From: Novosphingobium capsulatum NBRC 12533
GTDB lineage: Bacteria; Pseudomonadota; Alphaproteobacteria; Sphingomonadales; Sphingomonadaceae
NCBI RefSeq assembly: GCF_001598375.1
Contig: NZ_BCYV01000019.1
Span: 1-64,000, forward strand
Reading direction: 5' to 3'
DNA: 64,000 nt
Shown here: positions 1 to 7,564 of the stretch, piece after piece
How positions within the stretch are numbered: the stretch's first letter is position 1
Layout of the letters: every line of letters begins with the position of its first letter
The notes under the pieces: model-generated
Seen by the model: the letters and a program-made list of their open reading frames with translations, nothing else
What the model was told of the DNA's origin: nothing
Database searches by the model: none
Translations under genes and position numbers: made by a program

Positions 1-19
1 GGGGTGGATGTCGCGGCGC

Positions 20-286
20 TTACTTGGGCTCGGTCAGGCTGCCGCCAGCGGCCTTGCAGGCCTTGACCGACAGAGCCTTGAAACCCTGGCCCTTGCAGTC
101 GTTCTGGCCCTTGCAGTCATGGTTGCCCGACTTGCAGTCCGACGTGCCCTTGCAGCTATTGACGCCATAGCAGTGGACCACGGCCGTGCCGCTCGCTGCC
201 ATCGCCGGGGTGGCAACAGCCGCGGCCGCCACGGCCACGACGGCAGCAGTGGCAGCGAGGCTCAGGCCCGAATTGAGAGTGTTCAT
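20..286 (-). CDS. Bufferin precursor peptide, BufA2-like (DUF2282-like)
   Basis: Small exported cysteine-rich peptide of 88 residues. A signal peptide ends near an AMA-A site. The mature part carries six cysteines, most in a repeated pattern (VNSCKG, SDCKSG, HDCKGQ, NDCKGQ). That spacing fits the BufA2 type of bufferin, a ribosomally made metallophore precursor. In characterised members, a DUF692 enzyme (BufB) with a DUF2063 partner (BufC) modifies cysteines to bind copper. The start at 286 is chosen because AGGAG lies 7 bases upstream; ATG at 289 is an alternative. It follows nrsF and has its own SigF-type promoter. Transcription runs toward base 1, so bufB and bufC, if present, lie just outside the window. 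The family call rests on pattern memory, not a search. Confidence 0.75.
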   Translation of the reverse strand: MNTLNSGLSLAATAAVVAVAAAAVATPAMAASGTAVVHCYGVNSCKGTSDCKSGNHDCKGQNDCKGQGFKALSVKACKAAGGSLTEPK

Positions 287-332
287 CATAGCGCTCCTGG
301 GAAATGCGATTGCCGAAAGTGGCATGGGGTTA

Positions 333-358
333 TTCGCCAGGGTGCCGGCTGCGGTTAC
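333..358 (-). promoter_or_regulatory. SigF-type promoter of the bufA2-like gene
   Basis: Read on the minus strand, GTAACC (358-353) is followed after exactly 16 bases by CGAA (336-333). This is the -35/-10 pattern I recall for Caulobacter SigF. It sits in the short gap between nrsF and the cysteine-rich peptide gene that starts at 286. The identical element occurs twice more in this locus. Confidence 0.65.
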
Positions 359-373
359 AGCGGCGAAAAAAGA

Positions 374-1015
374 TTACCAGCGCAGCAGACGCGGCCCGAG
401 GATGGCGCCGGCAAGCGCCGCCAGGCCAATCCCCAGGGTATACCAGGTCAGCACGAAGATCGCGGACACTTCGGGGCAGTGCAGGCAATAGAGCGTTGCG
501 CCCCACGATCCCGCCGTCAGCCCTGCGGTGCCGCCGGCGGCTCTCAGGCGCGTTGGGGCAAGGCGCCGAAACGACCACAAGAGCCCGCCAAAGATCGGCA
601 CCGAGAGCAGGAACACGATCGACGAGCACACGCTCCAGCTTTGCCCCAGCCACATCGCCAGCCATTGGGCGGGCGGAACCCGGCTCATTTCGAACAAGCC
701 GATCGCCACCAGCGAAAGGACCGGGATCGCCATCAGCCACAACCAGCCGAACCGGCCACTATCGGGCCGGGCGAGGCGCGCCGTGGCCAGCGCCGCGCAG
801 ATGCCCAGCGACACGGTGTAGCCCCATTTCATCCAGAACGAATAGTGCCGGATGGCCGCGCCAAGCTGCGGATTGAACCCTAGCAGCCAGGCGATCAGCG
901 CAAGCGTGATCACGCCCCCCGCGGCAAGACCAATGGCCAGGCGGCGCCCCACGGCATGGCGCGGCACGGGCGTCACCTCGCGCGCCAGGGCATCGATCAG
1001 TTGGTCGGTGTTCAT
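374..1015 (-). CDS. nrsF: Anti-sigma factor NrsF-like membrane protein (DUF1109)
   Basis: Integral membrane protein of 213 residues with about six hydrophobic segments and a short cytoplasmic N-terminus, as in DUF1109/NrsF. In Caulobacter, NrsF holds SigF inactive at the membrane and releases it under chromate or cadmium stress, using conserved cysteines. Here cysteines occur in SVCSS and in the pair of LYCLHCPE in the periplasmic or membrane part, which would suit the same sensing role. The start at 1015 follows the sigF stop codon by one base, so the two genes should be translationally coupled. Stress specificity is inferred from the family. Confidence 0.85.
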   Translation of the reverse strand: MNTDQLIDALAREVTPVPRHAVGRRLAIGLAAGGVITLALIAWLLGFNPQLGAAIRHYSFWMKWGYTVSLGICAALATARLARPDSGRFGWLWLMAIPVLSLVAIGLFEMSRVPPAQWLAMWLGQSWSVCSSIVFLLSVPIFGGLLWSFRRLAPTRLRAAGGTAGLTAGSWGATLYCLHCPEVSAIFVLTWYTLGIGLAALAGAILGPRLLRW

Positions 1016-1016
1016 C

Positions 1017-1553
1017 CTACAATTCGCCTCTGATACGGGCCGCAAGCGCTTTCAGGCCGCGATGCACCGACACTTTCACGTCAGATTCCCCCATCCTTTC
1101 CCGCGCCGCCGCCTCGTGCGTGCTGAGTCCGTCGAGGCGGGTGGCGCGGATCGCCTGCGACTGCTTGGCCGGCAGCGCGTCCAGCAAGCGGTCGATATCG
1201 ATCCGCGCGCTGCTGGCCTCCTCGAACCCCTCGGCAACCAGAATGTCGTCCAGCCCCTCGATCGGGCAGGTTCGGCCGCAGCGGCGGAAGTGGTCGACCA
1301 TCTTGTAGCGCGCAATGGCGAACAGCCAGCCACCGAACGCGCGCTCCCGGTCGAACGTCGCCCGCCGCGTGTGAACGGCAATCAGCGTTTCCTGCACGAG
1401 ATCGTCGATGTCGTCGCGGCGATCGCGCATGCGGCGGCGGTAGAACGCTTCGAGCACAGGAACGAGCGCGCGCAGCAATTGCGCCTGGCTGGCCGCATCG
1501 CCATCCAGACCGCCAATCATCCACGCTTTCAACTGGGCTTCGTTCGCTTGCAT
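1017..1553 (-). CDS. sigF: ECF RNA polymerase sigma factor, SigF-like
   Basis: A 178-residue sigma-70 family protein of the ECF type. Region 2 is visible in DDIDDLVQET and the following RAFGGWLFAIARYK. Region 4 is visible as a helix-turn-helix near the C-terminus (LSTHEAAARERM and SDVKVSVHRGL). It is the first gene of sigF-nrsF, with nrsF one base downstream. The ATG at 1553 fits the family length; longer readings through the promoter are unlikely because a GTAACC-N16-CGAA promoter lies just upstream at 1598-1573. That promoter implies autoregulation. Targets in the window are its own operon, the downstream bufA2-like gene and the divergent bufA1 gene. Confidence 0.9.
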   Translation of the reverse strand: MQANEAQLKAWMIGGLDGDAASQAQLLRALVPVLEAFYRRRMRDRRDDIDDLVQETLIAVHTRRATFDRERAFGGWLFAIARYKMVDHFRRCGRTCPIEGLDDILVAEGFEEASSARIDIDRLLDALPAKQSQAIRATRLDGLSTHEAAARERMGESDVKVSVHRGLKALAARIRGEL

Positions 1554-1572
1554 GTGGGCTCCCACGCCATGC

Positions 1573-1598
1573 TTCGCGCCAGACCCGCCGATGGTTAC
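1573..1598 (-). promoter_or_regulatory. SigF-type autoregulatory promoter of sigF-nrsF
   Basis: On the minus strand GTAACC (1598-1593), a 16-base spacer, then CGAA (1576-1573), 20 bases before the sigF start codon. It is divergent from the equivalent promoter at 1632-1657. Confidence 0.7.
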
Positions 1599-1631
1599 AC
1601 CGCAAGCGGCCCATCGTCGAAAATATATTCT

Positions 1632-1657
1632 GTAACCGACTGTCCACCCGCGCCGAA
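1632..1657 (+). promoter_or_regulatory. SigF-type promoter of bufA1
   Basis: GTAACC (1632-1637), a 16-base spacer, then CGAA (1654-1657) on the plus strand, 75 bases before the bufA1 start. It matches the other two copies base for base in both boxes and in spacer length. Confidence 0.7.
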
Positions 1658-1731
1658 ATGCTCCCTGTCGGCCGGGGCGGGATCGCCGCCCGCGCCGCAC
1701 CTGACCGCCTTCATTCCCAAGGAGCTTGATC

Positions 1732-2010
1732 ATGACCATCACCCAAGCCGCCGCTGCCGTCGCTCTCTCGGTTGCCCTCTCGGCCACCATTGCCGGGGCG
1801 AGCGCGCAGGCCGCCGACGCTCCCAAGACCGAGAAGTGCTATGGCGTCGCGCTCGCCGGCAAGAACGACTGCAAGGCCGGTGCCGGCACCAGTTGCGCCG
1901 GCACCTCGGTCAAGGACTATCAGGGCAACGCCTGGAAAGCGGTGAAGATCGGCACCTGCACGTCGATCAAGACGCCCCACGGCATGGGCTCGCTCACGCC
2001 GCGCGGTTGA
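1732..2010 (+). CDS. bufA1: Bufferin precursor peptide BufA1 (DUF2282)
   Basis: A 92-residue exported peptide. A signal peptide is followed by a mature part with four cysteines in the classic DUF2282 layout (EKCYGV, GKNDCKAG, GTSCAGTS, KIGTC). Bufferins of this type are modified by BufB/BufC and sequester copper in the periplasm; the chemistry is taken from the family. The start at 1732 has AAGGAG 7 bases upstream. A TTG two codons earlier is also in frame but badly spaced. It is divergent from sigF, driven by its own SigF-type promoter, and followed 92 bases later by a DoxX gene. No bufB or bufC lies between them, unlike the compact bufABCD operons I recall. Confidence 0.88.
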   Translation: MTITQAAAAVALSVALSATIAGASAQAADAPKTEKCYGVALAGKNDCKAGAGTSCAGTSVKDYQGNAWKAVKIGTCTSIKTPHGMGSLTPRG

Positions 2011-2102
2011 ACCAGCCCTCTCAACCAACCGGTGCCCGGACGCTGCCATCCGCACTGTCCGGGCCGCCTTGCCATGTCTGCCGAACGACCAAGGACAAGC
2101 CG

Positions 2103-2594
2103 ATGACCACGCTGATCTCGCTTTGCCACCACGCCACCGATCAGGCGCGGCGGCTGCTTCCCGAATGGCTGTTGCTGCTGGTGGCGAGGCTGGGCGCGGG
2201 CGCCATCTTTTTCCTGTCGGGCCGCGCCAAGGTGGAAGGCTGGTTCACCATCACCGACGGCACGTTCGACCTCTTTGCCAGCGACTATGCGCTGCCGCTC
2301 GTGCCACCACACCTCGCCGCCTATGCCGCAACGATTTCGGAGCACCTGTTCTCGCTGCTGCTGTTCCTTGGCCTGTTTACCAGATTGGGGGCGCTCGGCC
2401 TGCTGGGCATGACACTGGTGATCGAAGTGTTCGTCTATCCCGATGCCTGGCCCACCCATCTGAGCTGGGCCGGTCTGCTGTTGCCCCTGCTGGCCAAGGG
2501 TGGTGGAACCCTGTCCCTCGATCACCTGCTGTGGCGCCGGGTGCCGGTGCCGACCAGCAAGAACACCAATGTCCCCGGATCACGCGCCGAATAA
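2103..2594 (+). CDS. DoxX family membrane protein, BufD-like
   Basis: A 163-residue membrane protein with four predicted hydrophobic helices. LVARLGAGAIFFLSGRAKV near the N-terminus is typical of DoxX, as is the later SEHLFSLLLFLGLFTRLGAL stretch. DoxX proteins often accompany bufferin genes (BufD) and stress-induced sigF operons; their biochemical role is unclear. It lies 92 bases downstream of bufA1 on the same strand and probably belongs to the same SigF-driven transcript. The start at 2103 has AAGGAC about 8 bases upstream. No clear terminator hairpin is seen after it. Confidence 0.85.
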   Translation: MTTLISLCHHATDQARRLLPEWLLLLVARLGAGAIFFLSGRAKVEGWFTITDGTFDLFASDYALPLVPPHLAAYAATISEHLFSLLLFLGLFTRLGALGLLGMTLVIEVFVYPDAWPTHLSWAGLLLPLLAKGGGTLSLDHLLWRRVPVPTSKNTNVPGSRAE

Positions 2595-2658
2595 CTTCTG
2601 TGACGTCCACGCATCCTGGCGGCGGTAATCACCCGTGCAAGGATGCTGGAGAGGCGCG

Positions 2659-2887
2659 ATGCGCCTTGAGCGCGATACCAAAGTTGCTATGCCGGAGCTT
2701 ATCCTGACCTCGGTTCCGGCTAGCATATGATGCCATTCTGCATGTCGATATTCAGGTTGAAACACCTGCTGACCGAGAAGTCGTCAGATCATCCCTCAAG
2801 GCTGTTAATGTGCCCGGCGAGAAAACTCCCAGCGAATTCCGCGTTTTCGGGTATCTCTCTGATGATCAGAGCGCCGACTACATCTAA
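2659..2887 (+). pseudogene. Possible frameshifted small gene, unknown function
   Basis: The 333-base gap between the DoxX gene and the next gene is not plainly non-coding. An ATG at 2659 with a GGAGAGG-like ribosome site opens a 23-codon frame ending at TGA 2728. If one base is skipped at about 2725, reading continues as 53 protein-like residues (from YDAILHVDIQVE to SDDQSADYI) ending at TAA 2885-2887. The joined product would be about 75 residues with balanced composition and few rare residues. It may be a decayed gene, a sequencing error or, less likely, programmed frameshifting. I recognise no family. Confidence 0.35.
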
Positions 2888-2927
2888 AGCCGATCGCCCT
2901 GATCGAGTCTGAGCGCTAGAGGATCAA

Positions 2928-3830
2928 ATGACGGACTTGCTGTCCTGGGATACCGGCGCGATCATTCCGCTGGAAAGTTATGTGCGTCTACGCGCCAATC
3001 CAGGCTATCCCAGCGCCATCCGCTGGCTAGCACGGGCAATGCTCGAAAGCGCTGACGCCGACCCCGCTATCGCCGGCATACTCAAGGATGCAGGTCGCAA
3101 GGTCGCCGCTTTGTGCACGGCGATGCTTCACGTTTCGGGCGGCATAACCCTGCCGCGCTTGAAGGAGTTGATGACACAGCTTGGGCTCGCTAGCCCCGGC
3201 CGGGCGCGCTTGCTTCTTATCTACATGGACTATCTTCGGTTTATCGAAGTGAGGCCGGCACGTCCCTCGCATTCCCCGGCCGTTTACCTCCCGACCGACA
3301 AATTCCTGAATACCTACACCGCTCATCTTCGTCAGGTTGTCGAGGCGACCGCTTGGATTGCACCGGCAGCAAAGCAGGTGGCTGGCGCCTTGGACGATCC
3401 CCGCACCTTTCACGCCTTGGTGCGGCACTTGACGCAAGGGTTTCTGGACAGCAGCGCGCAGGGACACGACGTGGACAACTACTTCCAGGTTTTCTCGCAT
3501 CGTCACGCCGGAGCCCAAATCCTCAACCAGCTCGTGAGCGAAGCGCCGGGCGATAGCTTCCCGCCGACCGGTTCGATCCCTTTTGCAGTTGCTACGGCAG
3601 CGCGGCGCTTTCATGTATCCCGCCCCCATATCCGGCGTCTTTTCCAATCCGCCGTAGAGGCACAGCTGATCGAACTAAACGACGGAGCGGTAACTTTTAC
3701 CGACGCCGGCCAGGACATGATCGAGTGGGTCTTCGCCACGAAGATGATCGTCTATCTCGGAGCCGTTGCCCGCACATTCCGCGACGTTAGCGACCAGAAG
3801 AACGTAGATCGCGACGGCATCGCCGCCTGA
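2928..3830 (+). CDS. Hypothetical protein with helix-turn-helix region
   Basis: A 300-residue soluble protein I do not recognise. Residues around 220-250 (ATAARRFHVSRPHIRRLF) look like a helix-turn-helix. The following QLIELNDGAVTFTDAG reads like a winged-helix wing, as in AraC-, MarR- or replication-initiator-type folds. No signal peptide or membrane helices are visible. The start is supported by GAGG five bases before ATG 2928. Codon use is less GC-biased than in neighbouring core genes, and the gene stands alone between gaps, which suggests acquired DNA. A DNA-binding role is an inference. Confidence 0.6.
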   Translation: MTDLLSWDTGAIIPLESYVRLRANPGYPSAIRWLARAMLESADADPAIAGILKDAGRKVAALCTAMLHVSGGITLPRLKELMTQLGLASPGRARLLLIYMDYLRFIEVRPARPSHSPAVYLPTDKFLNTYTAHLRQVVEATAWIAPAAKQVAGALDDPRTFHALVRHLTQGFLDSSAQGHDVDNYFQVFSHRHAGAQILNQLVSEAPGDSFPPTGSIPFAVATAARRFHVSRPHIRRLFQSAVEAQLIELNDGAVTFTDAGQDMIEWVFATKMIVYLGAVARTFRDVSDQKNVDRDGIAA

Positions 3831-3987
3831 ACCTCGATCACGAGCTGATCAAAAATGTTCCATCACCGAAATCACGCCGCTGGGATATCGCTTGGGCAGG
3901 CCACAGAAAGACGACGTCGTTAATCACGTCGAGCGCTCATCCGGCCGCGTAAGCTTATCCTGACGCAATTAACTCGGTGGGGGCTCT

Positions 3988-4779
3988 ATGAAGCACTTCC
4001 TTTCAGCAGTCGCGCTCCTCTGTGCGGCGTCGAGCACGTCTGCTGCGGAGCAGAGCGTTTTCAACGGCGAGTGGGTACTCGATCTTTCGTCGGCGCAGCT
4101 TTCGAACAAGCCGTTCACGGTGACGGTCAAGGACGGGCAATTCACCTGCGACAGCTGTGTCCCGTCATACACGATCCCTGCGGATGGTGCGTTCCATCCG
4201 GTGGCCCGCCAGACCAGCCTTGACGAAGCATCGGTGACGATCATCGACCCCCGCACCATGCGGATGGTCGAGCGCCTCCGTGGCCGGGTGGTGCACGATG
4301 AGACCGACGTTGCCTCACCCGATGGCGCGACGCTGACCTACACCGTCGTCATTGGCGGCGCCTCCAGCGGGAAGACGACCAAAGAGACCGGAGTCCAGGT
4401 TCGCACGGGGACTGCGGATCCCGCCGCACATCTGACATCGGGTGCATGGCGCACCACCAGTATCGCCGATCCGAGCTCGGAAAAGACCCGCTTCACTATC
4501 ACCGTCAACGGCAACGTCATGTCCCAGCGTAACTCCACCGGCCAATCGTTCGCAGCGACGATCGGCGGCGGGTTCGTGCCGATATCCGGCACGGACATAC
4601 CCGGAGAGGTGTCGGTGACACGCGATGGCCCGCGCACGCTGATCGAGACGTTTCGGCGCCAGGGGCAGATCGGGATCGTACGCACGCTGACCGTGCTCGC
4701 AGACGGCAAGACGCTGGCAATCAGCAATGACAACAAACTGCTCGGCTCTGTCGACCGTCTGACCGCGCACAAGAGCTGA
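3988..4779 (+). CDS. Secreted hypothetical protein
   Basis: A 263-residue protein with a clear signal peptide ending at about residue 20 (STSAA-EQ). The mature part is rich in beta-strand-like alternation. It begins FNGEWVLDLS, a start often seen in lipocalin-like or stress-response periplasmic proteins, and has a CxxC pair at residues 54-57. Two halves repeat the theme of an SGAW- or NGEW-like start followed by a conserved strand pattern, so an internal duplication is possible. I cannot assign a function. It precedes a tiny open frame and an APC permease on the same strand. Confidence 0.6.
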   Translation: MKHFLSAVALLCAASSTSAAEQSVFNGEWVLDLSSAQLSNKPFTVTVKDGQFTCDSCVPSYTIPADGAFHPVARQTSLDEASVTIIDPRTMRMVERLRGRVVHDETDVASPDGATLTYTVVIGGASSGKTTKETGVQVRTGTADPAAHLTSGAWRTTSIADPSSEKTRFTITVNGNVMSQRNSTGQSFAATIGGGFVPISGTDIPGEVSVTRDGPRTLIETFRRQGQIGIVRTLTVLADGKTLAISNDNKLLGSVDRLTAHKS

Positions 4780-4796
4780 CCAGAAGGGGTCGCACA

Positions 4797-4868
4797 ATGA
4801 GGATCGTCATTGTTGCCGCGGCGGCAAGTGGCAGCTCGCCTCCGCCCCCGATCACCAAGATGAACTGA
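4797..4868 (+). CDS. Possible 23-residue small protein
   Basis: ATG 4797 lies 18 bases after the preceding stop and is preceded by AGAAGGGG at a good distance. The frame encodes a hydrophobic start (MRIVIVAAAASG) followed by a proline run and stops at 4866-4868. This could be a short leader peptide or chance; only the ribosome site and position support it. Confidence 0.25.
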   Translation: MRIVIVAAAASGSSPPPPITKMN

Positions 4869-4994
4869 CGACACCGCGGGGGCTGACATGCGCAGGCCGG
4901 ATTGCATCGAACGCGCAGGATTAAGCGATGCGTCAACAGGCGGTTGGTCCGCGACCTGGTTCGCAAATCAGGCCCAGCCCTGGGGGGTGATCTG

Positions 4995-6338
4995 GTGTAC
5001 TCTGTGAAAACCTCATCGGGCCTGCTTCGCGTGCTCGGGACCGCGTTCGCGCTCGCTGTCGGGCTCGGCAATATGGTCGGTAGCGGCATCTTTCGCAGCC
5101 CAGGCAATGTGATTGCGCAGACCGGCAGTGTCCGTCTTGCCGTGTTGCTGATCGTCGCGGTGGGGGCGCAGTCACTGCTGTCGGCAAATCTATGGGCAGA
5201 AGTGTCGACTGCCATCGGCTTGTCGGGCGGCAGCGTCGTCGTCGCACGTCGGGCATTTGGCGACACGGCCGCCATGGTGATCGGCTGGACGGACGCGCTA
5301 AGCTGTATCGCCGGCACCGCGCAGGCTGCGGCGGGGGCGCCGATCTTTCTGGCGATTGTATGGCCGATCATCGCGCCGGACCCGAGGCTAAGCGCGGCGA
5401 TTCTGCTGATCGTTTTCTCACTGATCAATTGGCGCGGTGTCGTGGCTGGCGAAAGGACGCAGATGACGGCCAGTCTGGTTCAGGCGGCGTTGGTCATCGG
5501 AATCATTGTCCTGTTGTTCGTTGTTGCCCCGACCGCAGCGCCAGTGGCAGCATTGGTGCCGGCGAAGGCCCCGATCTGGACCGCCGGGGGACTGATCATC
5601 GGCTATCAGCTGGTCTACGGCACCTATGTCGGTTGGAACAACGCCGCCTATTTCGCCGAAGAAACCGCCGATCCCGGCCGTACCGTGCCGCGCGCGCTAG
5701 GCTGGTCGGTCATTGCCTTTGGCGCGCTGTACGTCGGCATGCTGCTGGGCCTTGGCCACGCCCTGCCGTTGGCGAAGCTTTCGGGCGCAGCATTCCCGGC
5801 GCAACTGGCGCTTGGCAGCGCCCTGGGTACAACGGGTATCAGAATCTTGTCGGCTGTGGCGTTCGCCACGCTGGTCGTCTGCATGAACAGCGGGATCATG
5901 CCCGGCACGCGCGTCCTGTTCGCGCTGGGCAAGGCATCCTACGCCCCGCGTTTCCTGACCAGCGTCAACGCTGGCGGCACGCCGGATCTTGCGTTGTTGG
6001 CATTCGCTGGGGTCGCTGTCCTGTTGGTGCTTACCGGGCGATACGAGACAATCTTCATGCTGATGGGGACTTTGGCGCTGGCAGTAACCGCCGCGATGGA
6101 CCTGGCGTTCTTTCAGCTGCGGCGGCGCGAGCCAGAGCTGAACCGGCCCTACCGCGCGATAGGCTACCCGTTTCTGCCAGCGCTCGCCCTGTTCATGGAC
6201 CTGGCAATCCTGCTGATGATCGCGCTGTCCGACGTGCGCAGCACGTGCCTTGGGCTGCTGATAGCGGGGGCTGGCGGCATCGTCGCACTTATGCTCTCCT
6301 CAGCGCGGCGTGGGCGCGAGCGCGCTGCGGTCTCATAG
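4995..6338 (+). CDS. APC superfamily amino-acid permease
   Basis: A 447-residue permease with about twelve hydrophobic segments. TM1 carries the unwound substrate motif seen in amino acid-polyamine-organocation transporters (GLGNMVGSGIF, about residues 25-35). The product is expected to move an amino acid or amine across the inner membrane. I chose GTG 4995 because GGGGGGTGA stands just upstream and the following residues lead directly into TM1. The open frame extends back to 4902, but that part looks unlike protein. It lies in the accessory stretch, upstream of a cytochrome c gene. Substrate unknown. Confidence 0.8.
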   Translation: MYSVKTSSGLLRVLGTAFALAVGLGNMVGSGIFRSPGNVIAQTGSVRLAVLLIVAVGAQSLLSANLWAEVSTAIGLSGGSVVVARRAFGDTAAMVIGWTDALSCIAGTAQAAAGAPIFLAIVWPIIAPDPRLSAAILLIVFSLINWRGVVAGERTQMTASLVQAALVIGIIVLLFVVAPTAAPVAALVPAKAPIWTAGGLIIGYQLVYGTYVGWNNAAYFAEETADPGRTVPRALGWSVIAFGALYVGMLLGLGHALPLAKLSGAAFPAQLALGSALGTTGIRILSAVAFATLVVCMNSGIMPGTRVLFALGKASYAPRFLTSVNAGGTPDLALLAFAGVAVLLVLTGRYETIFMLMGTLALAVTAAMDLAFFQLRRREPELNRPYRAIGYPFLPALALFMDLAILLMIALSDVRSTCLGLLIAGAGGIVALMLSSARRGRERAAVS

Positions 6339-6568
6339 CAATGAAAGAATGATCAAGCCGAAATCATGCGGAAGGCTCAACGATCAGGCGATCGCTTTGC
6401 ACCCGCCAAAAAAGTCATGCTCGTTTACGAGCGGCAGTGAGACGTCGTAGAAAGACCTACCATTACCTAGGCGGCGTGGACAAATTCCACATCGCCTAGA
6501 TCCCGCGAATACGCGCGACTTATCAACCTGCGCAGGCTTGTTATGATTGCGCAACGGTACGGGGCGAA

Positions 6569-7564
6569 ATGAGCATGGCGATGCGCAAGACTCGGCAGCG
6601 AGCTCGACCGGGAGTTTTGGCCGCCGCACTCTTGATCTTGGTATCGGCATGCCAACGCGATGCTGACCCGATATCGGCGTTGGCATGGGCCTATCCGCAC
6701 GGTCCGACGTCGACCTACGGACAGCCGCTTGGCACGGGGCCGTTTCGCGTGCCCGGCAGCCCGCTCGTCTTATCCCGCGCGCAGATGGAAGCAGCGCCAA
6801 GGCCGATCGACTGGCACCCACAGGATCACCCGCCGGCTCCAGCGGTCGTAGGCGGTCCCGGACGGGCCGGGCTCACGCCATGCGCAGAATGCCATTTGTT
6901 GAACGGGGCAGGCTTTCCCGCCTCTGCGGATCTGGCCGGCCTCCCAGCCGATTATATCATCGAGCAAGTCATGGCGTTTCGAAACGGCGATCGCCGGTCA
7001 GCCGCACGCGGGCAGCCCAGCACGGCCGAGATGATCAAGGTAGCAAAAGCGGTCTCGCCGACGGAACTCAGACAGGCGGCGACATACTTTTCGCAACTGC
7101 CGAGGTCGCGCTGGGTAAAAGTCGTCGAGAGCACTACGGCGCCGCAGACCTATCCCGACAAATATGGCTGGCTCAATGTCGCTCCGGGCAGAGGAACCGA
7201 GCCGATCGGCAACCGCGTTGTCGAATTGTCCAGTGACCTGCGACGCATGATGATCGACGACGATCATGTGGTGATGACCGATTATGCCCCGTTGGGGGCA
7301 ATCGACAGCGGGAGACGCATCGTCATGACCGGCGGTGGCGGGGGGATGCCGTGCCAGAGCTGTCACGGCGAACGCCTGGAGGGCATAGGCATGACGCCGC
7401 CTATCGCCGGACGGCCAGCCGGCTATGTCGCGCGTACGTTGTGGGATATGCGGACCGGAGCACGTGCCAATCCGGGGGTTGCGCCCATGAAGGTAGTTGC
7501 CCGGGGATTGTCCGCAGCAGACGTCAGGGACGTTTCCGCCTACCTTGCCTCACTACAGCCCTAG
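6569..7564 (+). CDS. Diheme c-type cytochrome lipoprotein
   Basis: A 331-residue protein with a lipobox (LVSAC, cysteine 28) that predicts attachment to a membrane on the periplasmic side. Two CxxCH haem c sites are present, CAECH at 105-109 and CQSCH at 262-266. Each is followed by a c553-like module that ends in a methionine-containing loop and a helix pattern such as YIIEQVMAFRNG. It probably passes electrons in the periplasm. No oxidase or dehydrogenase gene is adjacent, so its partner is unknown. It stands alone between a 230-base gap and the IS remnant region. Confidence 0.85.
   Translation: MSMAMRKTRQRARPGVLAAALLILVSACQRDADPISALAWAYPHGPTSTYGQPLGTGPFRVPGSPLVLSRAQMEAAPRPIDWHPQDHPPAPAVVGGPGRAGLTPCAECHLLNGAGFPASADLAGLPADYIIEQVMAFRNGDRRSAARGQPSTAEMIKVAKAVSPTELRQAATYFSQLPRSRWVKVVESTTAPQTYPDKYGWLNVAPGRGTEPIGNRVVELSSDLRRMMIDDDHVVMTDYAPLGAIDSGRRIVMTGGGGGMPCQSCHGERLEGIGMTPPIAGRPAGYVARTLWDMRTGARANPGVAPMKVVARGLSAADVRDVSAYLASLQP

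Noticed and set aside
2727..2912. 61-codon plus-strand open frame starting at ATG 2727
   Set aside because: Its translation is rich in Cys, Met and Ser without pattern. The overlapping frame from 2726 reads far more like protein.
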